A program made the position numbers and the translations under genes. This document shows, piece after piece, positions 38,020-47,341 of a DNA stretch of 64,000 nucleotides. This DNA comes from Mallotus nudiflorus. Its lineage: Eukaryota > Streptophyta > Magnoliopsida > Malpighiales > Euphorbiaceae. The stretch covers positions 5,614,001-5,678,000 of the forward strand of contig CANTUR010000066.1 of assembly GCA_947683625.1 (NCBI GenBank), written 5' to 3'. Positions within the stretch are counted from its first letter, which is position 1. The number at the start of each line of letters is the position of its first letter. The notes below the pieces were generated by a model. The model was not told where the DNA came from. It saw nothing but the letters and a program-made list of their open reading frames with translations, and ran no database searches.

Positions 38020-38216
38020 AAAAATCTCTCTCAAAAACAATCCTCTGATGAAATAATAATAAAAAAAAGGAAAAATAGTCCATTTCTCTCAAACTGAAAA
38101 ACCTGAAAAACCTAAAAAACCACCCTCTGAATCAGCACCCAAAAATGCCTCGCCAACCTTATCCTCAGAAGAGTCAAAACACCCTCAAATGATGATGAAT
38201 CTCATCTCTTCTTTTT

Positions 38217-39284
38217 TTGGAAAAGTGTGCTAAAAATGTCATGGCCAGCTTTTCAATTGGATCTGTTTCTAAGGAAAGTTCATCCTCTGAATCCTCAGAA
38301 AGTGACTCTAATTCAGATTATGAAATACCTTACCAATTGATGGTTGATGATGCTACATCTTTTAGAGGACCTCAGGTTGAAGAAGTTGATAATCCATAAG
38401 AAGAATTTGAACAGCCCAGAACACCACAGCTAGATCCATAAATAAATTTCCAGAAAAATATTGGAAATTACTTTACCTTTGATGATGTTCCTCCTTCACA
38501 ATACAGGAATAGATTTTTGGAGTTTAGAGCATGGATAGCCAGACAAATGCTTATTCCTGGAGCAGAGATCAGGGTTGTTATTGGAACATTTCTTGCAAAA
38601 ATGGTGGGAAAACTGGCAAACTAGCATGCCTCTCTGAATGTTTATACTAGAACCCAGTTGATGGATGCCACTTCACCAGAAGATTTTCTGGGACTCTTGC
38701 ATTATAAGTTCTTAGGAAAATGGGATGATGATCTTGAAGTTGCACAAAAAGAGTATTACTAAATGAAATGTTGTTTACTAAAGAGAAAAGATCTAGAAAG
38801 ACATTTTCAAAATATGTCTACTAGATTGTATTTGTTAAGGGGCACTGCTAATCCTGATTTAAAGCAAGCCTTTCTGGCTTCTATTCCTAAGATCCTTGCC
38901 TCTCGAATGTTTTTGATTATTCAATAATCAAATCACAAAGTTGGAGATGTGCTAATGGGACATTTATATCAAATCATGATTCAGGCTCATACCTAGTTAT
39001 ATGACCAAAGGAAGATGATTAAACTATATCTCAGCAATAAGAAGAATCCTTTAGGAAAACTTTTATATGATAGGCCTGATTTGCAGATTAAATGTAAAGA
39101 TGCTGATGTTTGTGTTTGTCCTTCAAAGAAGAAGAAACACTTCTTCAAACTGAAGAAGAAAGGAAAAAGATCTAAGTTTAAAAAGTGGAAGTATTACAAG
39201 AAGAAAAAGTTCCATGGCAAAAAGAAAACTAACAGATGTTACATCTATGGAAAAAAAGGTCATTTTGCAAAAAATTGCCCTTAA
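38217..39284 (+). pseudogene. pararetrovirus coat protein with altered zinc knuckle
   Basis: Acidic Ser-rich N-terminus (38217-38399), core region about 38440-39000 with several in-frame stops, then a lysine-rich basic stretch (from 39125) and a knuckle at 39237-39278 reading CYIYGKKGHFAKNC. The second Cys of the usual C-x2-C-x4-H-x4-C pattern is Tyr. The basic-then-knuckle layout is that of caulimovirid coat/nucleic-acid-binding proteins. Non-functional. Confidence 0.7.
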
Positions 39285-39306
39285 AAAACAAAAAAGGACT
39301 TAGCAG

Positions 39307-39800
39307 ATGATTCAACAAATTCAACAGATCACTAAAGTAAACCTGAATGATGCCGATCTTGAGTCTCTCTTTTCAGAAGAAAAAGAACCTTCACCGGAAT
39401 GTGTTTTTGCTGTGGGCCAAGAAACAGACTCAGAAATTTTCAGCTCTGAAATAAAGTCCTGGAATGACCAGTTCTTAATTGGTGATGAAAATAGAGACAT
39501 GATAGCCCTAACTCATTAAAAACATCCAATACCTTTGTTTCTTGTTCAAATTTATCCAACCAATTATTCCAAACCCATAAAACTTATAGCCTTAATCGAC
39601 ACCAGAGCCAAAACTACCATTCTCAACCCAAAAGCCTTGCCTGAAGAATATTGGAAACATCATTCTGAATATTTTTCTACAGCTAATGAAGAATTACTTG
39701 AAACTAGCCTTAAAACTAAACACCCAATAAAGATTTAATTCTTTCCAAACTGTTACACCTAGACACATGTTCTTGGATCTTCTTTACCTGGAAAATACAT
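39307..39800 (+). pseudogene. pararetrovirus aspartic protease remnant
   Basis: 39307-39519 is an acidic linker. 39535-39738 reads KLIALIDTRAKTTILN, the caulimovirid protease active-site region, but the catalytic DTG triplet at 39598-39606 is DTR. The ORF is closed by a stop at 39736, with readable homology continuing for about 30 codons. Both changes would abolish activity. Confidence 0.72.
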
Positions 39801-39828
39801 TGTCATTGGCTTTGATTTCTATTGGAAG

Positions 39829-41345
39829 ATGAAAGATTTGAGAATTCTTCCCAATGGACTTAAGTTCAAGAAATACTTTCAACCATACACCAATATTCCA
39901 TCCATCCTTTTTATTGGCCAAACTATTTCTCAACTAAACCTTCAAACTATTCATGAGTTTTTATTAAAAGAATGCAATGCTCAGTCTCATACAGAGTTTC
40001 TTAAGAAATGCTCATCACCACTGTGGAAAAATAAGGAGTTCTTCATTTCTTTACCTTTCAAACAAAATGAAGATGTCAACCCAACAAAGGCAACTCATCC
40101 AAGAATGACTCCTTCTGATCTTAAATTGGCAATTGAAGAATGCAACCAATTGGAAGCTCAAGGTCTAATTGTTCCCACAAAGTCAGACTGGGCATGTTAA
40201 GCTTTTTATATAAACAAGAGATAAGAACAAGTCCATGGAAAGAAGAGATTAGTAATTGATTATCAGCCTTTGAACTTCTTCCTTAGAGATGATAAATTCC
40301 CTCTACCAAAGATTTCCTCATTATTCATATTTTTTGTGGGAGAAAAAATCTTTTCAAAATTTGATTTGAAGGCTAAATTCTGGTAACTTGGAATCAAAAA
40401 GGAAGACAGATACAAAACGGGCTTTTGCATTCCAAACAGACACTACCAATGGAATGTCCTGCCTTTTGGACTCAAAGTAGCCTCATCACTGTTCCAACGG
40501 GCTATGATCAAGATCTTTGAGCCAATCCTCTCTACCGCTCTTATTTATATTAATGATATTCTTTTATTTTCTATAAATATAGAAGCTCATGAGAAACTAC
40601 TTCAACATTTTGCTAATCTTGTACGACATTATGGTGTTATGCTTTCACCTATTAAAATGATCATTAGCCAAACAGAAATAGATTTTCTTGGAATGAGGTT
40701 CAAAGAAGGAAAGTATCTTCTAGGTCCTCATGTTGCAATAGAACTGGATAAATTTCCAAAAGAAAATCTTTCTATCAAATAAATCAGATAAGTTCTTGGC
40801 ATTGTCAATTATCTCAGAGATTTTATTCCTCACTTGACAAAGAAGACAGCTCCTCTTAGAGCTCTTCTAAAAAAGAATCCTCCACTATAGTCCTCAGAAC
40901 AAATAGAAGCTCTTGAACAACTCAGAACTTGCACAAAAAATCTTCCTGATCTCCAAATTCCCTCCACAGGAAAAAGAATCCTTTAAACAGATACAAGTAA
41001 TCAATTTTGGGGAGCTATTCTTTTAGAAGAAGATGACAACAAGAAAAGACAGATTTGTGCACATGCTAATGGAAAGTTCACAGATGGAGAATGCCATTAT
41101 CACTCAACCTTCAAAGAAGTCTTAGCAGTTAAATATGGCATAAAAAAGTTCAAATTCCATCGGATTGGTCATCATTTCAAAGTTGTGATGGATTGCTCAT
41201 CATTTTCAAAAATGCTTGAATTTAAAGGAAAGACTCTGCCTCATCCTCAACTTCTCAGAATGAAAGAATAGTTCAATAAATATGACTTTGAAGTAGAACA
41301 CATTAAAGGAGAAGACAACCTGCTACTAGATCTTTTAACCAGACC
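39829..41345 (+). pseudogene. pararetrovirus reverse transcriptase and RNase H remnant
   Basis: RT starts with the linker in 39829-40200 (ending in a stop), passes stops at 40198 and about 40222, keeps recognisable fingers/palm blocks around 40240-40500, and shows the catalytic box as YIND at 40546-40557 instead of Y-x-D-D. Downstream a FLGMRFKEGKYLLGPH segment matches the caulimovirid RT thumb. RNase H follows: a TDTSNQFWGA-type first acidic motif near 40990, TFKEVLAVKYGIKKF near 41110, and EHIKGEDN near 41300. At least six stops in this interval. Confidence 0.82.
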
Positions 41346-42447
41346 ACCTATCTCATGTGAAAAACCCTTTCAGTTAAAAATCCTTCCTCTGATATACATG
41401 TATCAGAACATTTATGCCAATTTTCTTAAAAAAGGAATTCCTCCATCCTTACCATCACACGTTTCCATGACCACCCTTAACCAAAAAGCCAAAACTCAAA
41501 TTTTTTAACTTCAATCCAGACTAATCAGAAATTATGGGATAGATTTCTTTCACAGATTAGGATTTTATCCTATTTATCCTTTTAATTGTACTTTCAGCTT
41601 TTTAAACCAAAGTCCTGAAAACCAGTTCTATTGGCCTTCTGAATTGTTAATTCTGTTTTGGTATCTTTGTCATTTATACTAGATTTCATTCGACCTTCAA
41701 CCATTAAAGCTAGCAAGGTATATCAGTCTGCTTGAGAAGAATGAAAGTCTGAATCCACATTTGTTAACTTTTCTCAATTGGTTTCAAAATTTATCAAGAT
41801 GGAAATACTATTTGACGAATGAGGCTTATACTTAACATATGGCACCTCCTCTTAAATGTCATACTGTCATCACCCTTAAAAGAACTTTCTTCAAAACTAA
41901 AGGTGTTTTTACTGATGTACCATGCTTTAATATCTATGGGACCTATAGACACTCAATGATACACTATATTACCATAGATACCACAGATTCTTCACCATGG
42001 AGAGAGTTTCAGAGACACATATTCGAGAAAAATGGTATTATCCCAAAAGAGATATGGCCAAAGATATCTGAAGATGCGCCATGGGAAATATTTCCCTCTG
42101 ATTATGGGAAACAGATGTTGGCAGACAAAGAGTATTGGGAAAAGACATAAAGGACTACATCTATTCCATCTCGTATGCAAATAGATGATCCTTATCAAGC
42201 CAGCTCATCAGCAAAACATCCTTATCAAACCAGCTCATCAGCAAAACATCCTTATCAAGCCAGCTCATCTGTAGAACATATATGGTTAAACTCTTTCAAA
42301 TCAAATAATTCAGAGGACCCCCGTATGCCATTAGCAGGACATTCACAGGATCCTGATGAAGACAGTCTCTTTTATAATAGTAAAGACAGTACTGAAGATA
42401 AGAATTTATCTCTAAGTCACGAGCCAATTGGTCACAAGTGGTTATAA
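41346..42447 (+). pseudogene. pararetrovirus C-terminal region with 30-bp coding repeats
   Basis: Beyond RNase H there is coding-like sequence with stops near 41507, 41681 and 41833, then an ORF at 41839-42150 and one at 42175-42447. The latter begins with three tandem 30-bp repeats (about 42189-42278) encoding PYQASSSAKH-type units. It resembles the C-terminal extensions of petuvirus-like polyproteins. No known enzymatic motif. Confidence 0.5.
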
Positions 42448-42470
42448 TTTAAAGTTGCTTAATCTTTGTG

Positions 42471-42548
42471 TTTGTCTTTTATCAGTGGATGTCTATCCAC
42501 ATTTGTCCGTTTGTCTTTTATCAATGGATGTCTATCCACATTTGTCTG
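42471..42548 (+). promoter_or_regulatory. two 39-bp tandem repeats with a dyad, upstream of a TATA box
   Basis: TTTGTCTTTTATCA(G/A)TGGAT begins at 42471 and 42510, each copy containing the dyad TGGATGTCTATCCA. The repeats end 40 bp before TATATAAA at 42588, a typical spacing for upstream activating sequence in a pararetrovirus promoter. Function is inferred. Confidence 0.5.
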
Positions 42549-42585
42549 TTTTTATGTTAGGGCCTTCTTGTATCTCAACTCTTTC

Positions 42586-43264
42586 TCTATATAAAGAGCT
42601 TTCTGTCTCAATTAAGGGCATAACCCCTCTTGTAAAATTTTCAGAAGCAAAATAAACAATGGCCTTCTAAAAACCTCTCTTCTTCTCTAATAGTCAGATT
42701 ATGAATTATAATCATTCTACCTATCTAAATTAAGGAGTATGCTCTATACTTGCCTCCATGAAGGATTTGATACATCAGAAACTTAATTAAGAAAATGATC
42801 CAGTTATCAAATCTGTTAAAATTATAATTTATGGTTATATAGATTATAAAAAGGGGACAAACTGTCTAGCCAAAAATTAGTTGTGTGATACTGTAAGTAC
42901 AACTTTGGCTAGTCCATGATATAATCTATATAAGGAGCCTTCTGTCTCAGTTAAAGGCATAACCCCTCTTGTAAAATTTTCAGAAGCAAAATAAACAATG
43001 GCCTTCTAAAAACCTCCCTTCTTCTCTAATAGTCAGATTATAAATTATAATCATTCTACTTATCTAAATTAAGGAGTATGCTCTGTACTTGCCTCCATGA
43101 AGGATCTGATACATCAGAAACTTAATTAAGAAAATGATCCAGTTACCAACTCTATTAAAATTATAATTTATGGTTATATAGATTATAAAAAGGGGACAGA
43201 CTGTTTGGCCGAAAATTGGTTGTGTGATACTGTAAGTACAGCTTTGGCTAGTCCATGATATAAT
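42586..43264 (+). repeat. 339-bp tandem duplication of promoter/leader region
   Basis: 42586-42924 and 42925-43264 align along their whole length with few differences; shared words include GGCATAACCCCTCTTG, GGAGTATGCTCT and AAGGGGACA. Each copy starts at the TATA box. This could be a short terminal redundancy of the integrated viral DNA (like the quasi-terminal repeats described for integrated petuvirus) or a later local duplication. Confidence 0.85.
42588..42595 (+). promoter_or_regulatory. TATA box of pararetrovirus promoter
   Basis: TATATAAA, downstream of the last ORF and the 39-bp repeats, is in the expected place for the pregenomic RNA promoter. A second copy (TATATAAG) lies 339 bp later at 42927-42934. 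Confidence 0.6.
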
Positions 43265-43560
43265 CTGTATAGCTATGAAATATAATTTTAATGGAGCTCT
43301 GGAAAATTTGAGATATGGAGTATTAGAGAAGTTAAGCTAAAAAATAAAATTTTAAAATAATGAAAAGAAAAAATAAATTTTATTATTTGGGCTTTATAAA
43401 ATAATTATAATAATGGACTCTGGGCTATTATTATTATGGACTCATTAAGGATTTATAAAAAATTTTACATATTATTTTTTTTTAAATATATATATTATTG
43501 AAAATATTTAGTGGGGGCAAAGTAAAAATAAAATTATACTATATCAAAATTTTTTTATGG

Positions 43561-43828
43561 GACCCCTCTAAATCCGCTAGTGGATGCTTAACTAGTCCCT
43601 TAGGAGAGGGAAAGGAGCACACTCCCAGACCTTACCCGACAAAGGCATGGACCCCTCTAAATCCATTAGTGGATGCTTAACTAGTCCCTTAGGAGAGGGA
43701 AAGGAGCACACTCCCAGACCTTACCCGACAAAGGCATGGACCCCTCTAAATCCGCTAGTGGATGCTTAACTAGTCCCTTAGGAGAGGGAAATGAGCACAC
43801 TCCCAGACCTTACCCGACAAAGGCATGG
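43561..43828. repeat. three tandem 89-bp repeats
   Basis: Units starting GACCCCTCTAAATCC at 43561, 43650 and 43739 are nearly identical; each contains GGATGCTTAACTAGTCCC and CTCCCAGACCTTACCCGAC. The third unit runs into GGCATGGATTTCACAG. They are GC-richer than the surroundings. Origin unknown; possibly a fragment of a retrotransposon leader. Confidence 0.95.
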
Positions 43829-43839
43829 ATTTCACAGTC

Positions 43840-44086
43840 TTACTTTAGCAAGGATGAAGTACTCTTACTTTGGAGGCGGGTTCTTTGACTTTTTAGCCTT
43901 CAACTTCTCTTGCTTTCTCTTAGTTTTTTGCTTTTCCTACTTCTTCTTAGGCTTTTTTTTCTCGCTTCTCCTCATTCTTCTTAGTCATTTGCTTCTCGCT
44001 TTTTGTTTGGGGTTGTTGTAGAGAAGATAATTGATCTTTGAGACTTTCAATAACATTCTATAGTTCTTTTACTTCTTCATTTCTTA
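43840..44086 (-). other. possible gag-like Lys/Glu-rich coding remnant
   Basis: On the minus strand the sequence reads a Lys/Glu-rich, coiled-coil-like peptide (IESLKDQLSSLQQPQTKSEK followed by further Lys/Glu-rich text) interrupted by stops. It may be a fragment of a retroelement gag or of a host gene. No specific family. Confidence 0.3.
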
Positions 44087-44424
44087 GGGTCTGCTTGGAT
44101 TAGAGGTAAGGAGGAGGAAGAGGGGGTAAGGGAAGGAAAGGAAAACACTTACCCCTTATTTGGGAAGAAAATTGGGTATTTTAATAAAAGGGAGGGGAGG
44201 GGACAATGTCCACATCCGTACACTTAAATGAGCCATTTTTCTTACACCCCATTTTGGAGTGCAAGGAGAGAAAAGGGAAGGGATGGGATGATATTTTTTT
44301 ATGTCAATTTTACCCTCATATAAAATATTAAAATTCTATATTACCCCTTATTTATTGTCATTCACCAACTCATACCATGGAAATACCGCAAAGATTTATT
44401 AGTCTAGATGATAAAAGGAGTTAA

Positions 44425-44477
<53 letters not shown>

Positions 44478-44870
44478 CATAAAATATTTATGGACTTATA
44501 TCCTAAGTGATGTTAGTGACTTTTATGACATTATTATTATAATATGAATATTTTATATAATTTTATATTTTTATATGCATGACATAAATCTTGCATCTTG
44601 CGTATCAATGTCATATATTAATTGTATAGATGAGAAACGGTATTTCTGTATTTTTATTGTTTAACCTTCTTTCACCTTCCCTTACTCTTCCTCCCAATCA
44701 AGGTAATATGAATTACCCTTTTTTTAGTTACTTTTCCCCTCATTTCATTCCCAAGCAAGGGAAGGGTAACTATGTCCACTTGCCTCTCCTTCTCCTCCCT
44801 TCTATTTTCATATCTTTCCTTACCTTCCTCTAATTACCCTTCCCTTACACCCCATCCAAGCAAAGTCTTA
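44084..44870. mobile_element. Tourist-like (PIF/Harbinger) MITE
   Basis: Element 44087-44867: the left end GGGTCTGCTTGGAT and the right end on the minus strand GACTTTGCTTGGAT are imperfect inverted repeats, followed by purine-rich arms with GGTAAGGAGG on one side and GGGAAGGGTAA on the other. TTA flanks both ends (44084-44086, 44868-44870), the PIF/Harbinger duplication. No transposase. A (TA)n tract of about 23 units (44429-44474) lies in its middle. Confidence 0.65.
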
Positions 44871-45138
44871 GTTTCCATGGTTCATTTAACTAATTCTTTA
44901 GTAAGGTGTGTGCGTATATATATAGCACCATCAAATGGTGATCTAAAGTCTCAACCATAACATAACTTCTATTATTTCTATATTAACTTCAATGTTCTTC
45001 GAAGTTTAAATAGTATAATGACAAAAGTAAGGAGGTTATGAATTCAATTTGTTCCTTCAAAGCATTTTCAAAATTATTTTATTGTTAAAAATTTCTACAT
45101 GTATAATTTTATTATTTACTTTTACTTATAATTAGTTA

Positions 45139-45863
45139 AAATAAAATGGCAAAAACCATTATTTGTCTCCAAATTTTTCAATTTTTTCACAATTTATCCC
45201 TATATATCTATTTTGCTTGATTAATGCAGAGGGGAAGTCCTTAATGAGATCAAAAGTTCTGATTGATTTTACAAAGTCACTCAAAAAGGGGTTTAAATTC
45301 GGAGAAGCATGTAAAAACAATTGGCTCTCTTTCCATTTTGAAAACCTCCCAACATTTTGCTTTATATATGGAACAATTGATCATATTACTCAATGTTGTG
45401 ATGTTAATACTCCACTAAGGCTTGATCTAGTCTTCTTTTTTAATGAAAATGGTTGTTAAAAAAAAAATCATAATCCTCTCTACCGTAAATGTTTAATTTC
45501 CTAATATTTTTAGGATATTTCTTAGTCCATGGGACAATTTGTTGATGGCTTGAAGTTCTCTAGAGGTTCTCACAGTCTAATGTTGAAGTTCTCTGGAGTA
45601 TGTGTGAGGGTGAGGGATTAGGCGAAACCACACTTGAGGACTGCTATTAATAATGGTATCTCTGCTTAATAGCATATTTATCTCTAGATCCCTGAACTTT
45701 TAAACATTTTTACATTATCAATTACAACCACCATCAAAAAAGGATTCAATCAATTGAAGAAAAAAAGTTGAGGGACTTAATCAAGTAAAATAGATATTTA
45801 GGGACGAATTGTGCAAAAGTCAAAAAGTTTAGGGACCAAATAATAGATTTTTCCAAATAAAAT
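45139..45863. mobile_element. Mutator-like non-autonomous element with 9-bp duplication
   Basis: Element 45148-45854, 707 bp. The left arm begins GGCAAAAACCATTATTTG and the right arm, on the minus strand, begins GGAAAAATCTATTATTTGG; both continue with a TCCC-AAA-TTTTT stretch, then CACAATT, and finish with ATATCTATTTTRCTTGATTAA, giving arms of about 75 bp. The flanks 45139-45147 and 45855-45863 are both AAATAAAAT, a perfect 9-bp duplication typical of Mutator-like elements. The core holds a DUF4283/CCHC-type fragment, making this a small gene-fragment carrier. Confidence 0.85.
45233..45459 (+). pseudogene. DUF4283/zf-CCHC_4 fragment inside the Mutator-like element
   Basis: The reading after an AATGCAG acceptor-like site is LMRSKVLIDFTKSLKKGFKF, then WLSFHFENLPTFCFIYGTIDH and TQCC. 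This matches the linker and zinc knuckle found next to DUF4283 in plant LINE-derived and reverse-transcriptase-related proteins (typical FKYERLPxFCYxCGxxGH). The second Cys of the knuckle is Tyr. Only about 60 codons are recognisable, so this is a captured fragment, not a gene. Confidence 0.65.
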
Positions 45864-47340
45864 TTTGTGAGGTTTTGGCTCAATTTTTTTATGAAATTAA
45901 ATAAAAAATATATTCAACAATAAAATTATAATTATATTATTTAGATTTAATATTCATTAGCGCATTAATAATACTTATAAGTTTTAGGAAACAACAAAAT
46001 ATAAATCGTCATATATATCTATCTAAAATATATATAAATGTAGGACAGGTGACAAAAAATTTACTAAAAAAATTTTACTTAATGAAAATTGGATAATTTA
46101 GTCATGTATAAATTAAATTAAAGTAATTAAATATATTCTAATTTAATTAAAAGTATGCTTCCTATTTTAATTAGATTAATTTCTATTTTATCTCTAATAA
46201 AAATGAAATTAACTAAATATAATTTTTTAATTTATTTGAAATTATATTTTTTATTTTAATTAGGTTAATTTCTATTTTATTTTTAACAAAAATTAAATTT
46301 ATTAAAATTTTTATTTTAACTTCATTAAAATTATCTTTTCTATGTTAGTTAGGTTTGCTTCTATTTTATCTAAATCATATTATATAATATAATTTTATAG
46401 GTCTTGTTAAATTAAATTTAATAAGTAAATGATTAAAATCAAAAAGAACAAATTTTGTTAAATAATTAATTATGAAAAAATATTCAAAAAAATGTTGAGA
46501 GAATATTACATCATTATTTTAAAAATTTATTTAAATGTAATAAATTATTATATTATAATTCTTTCAAATTTGTAAAATATGATTATTCTATAAAAAAAAT
46601 ATTGAAAGAGAATTGTATAATTATTCAAATAGAAAATTTATTAAGATTATAATAAATTATGATATTATAATGTAAATCTATCAAATTGGAACAATTACAT
46701 TGTTACATAATACTTTTCATTTTTGAATTTTATCATATTAAAATTCAACAAAAAATTAAAATTAATATGTTTTATTTGCCCTTGGAGATTTAATTCTTCA
46801 TGGAACACTCCAGAAAAATAGTTTAACCCAGGCTACAAATATTCTTATCCGTACAGTCGAGTGACACCCAGCCTCTAACATGTTAATAAAACGACTCAAT
46901 GTGTAGACACATAAAAGTGCAGGGATAAACATGAATTTTTCCTTATGTAAAACTACATGATTTTCATGGTGGGTATTCAGTTGCATTGCAGGACTTGCAA
47001 ATTCATAAAATGTGCTTCTAAATAATATGCTCAAGTCAAATTTCCTCTCCTCACCAAAGTATTTGAAAGCGACCAGATATTAAAAAGACAAGCAGATGAT
47101 CAGTAAGAAGTGTCTTCTGGACAATACCAGCCTACTGCAGGAGCTTTTTAATAGTTGTCTCACATTAAATACAGGCTTTCCATGCTCGGAAGAGTTCATT
47201 TCAGAAAATTGTTTTCCATGGTAATCTCACCTACTGCCAACAAAACAAATACAAAATAATGCTCCTTTCCAATGACTAACTGGACAAAACATAGGGAAGC
47301 GCAGACTTTGTTGCAGGCAATGGGACTTGATCATAGAGAT
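45864..47340. other. AT-rich intergenic sequence; distal part may hold the S16 3' UTR
   Basis: 45864-46780 is extremely AT-rich with no gene seen. 46790-47341, downstream of the S16 stop on the minus strand, has more balanced composition and may include the 3' UTR; I could not fix its polyadenylation site. Confidence 0.45.
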
Positions 47341-47341
47341 T

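Larger units (their letters stand above)
36420..43264 (+). mobile_element. endogenous pararetrovirus (Caulimoviridae-like), degenerate
   Basis: A 6.8-kb block with the gene order movement protein, spacer, coat protein with zinc knuckle, aspartic protease, RT, RNase H, C-terminal region, then TATA-containing non-coding sequence. There is no integrase and no LTR pair, which separates it from LTR retrotransposons. All parts lie on the plus strand and would form one or two long ORFs as in petuvirus-type genomes, but the reading is broken by more than a dozen stops and shifts. Genus cannot be decided by eye. The 3' end shows a tandem duplication of the promoter/leader, consistent with a terminally redundant copy. 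The copy is non-functional. Confidence 0.82.

Noticed and set aside
42428..42655. 75-codon ORF after the viral C-terminal region as a gene
   Set aside because: It overlaps the 39-bp promoter repeats, and its repeated peptide simply reflects them.
36420..43264. Ty3/Gypsy LTR retrotransposon instead of pararetrovirus
   Set aside because: No integrase and no LTR pair, and the upstream movement-protein-like and coat-like domains fit Caulimoviridae.
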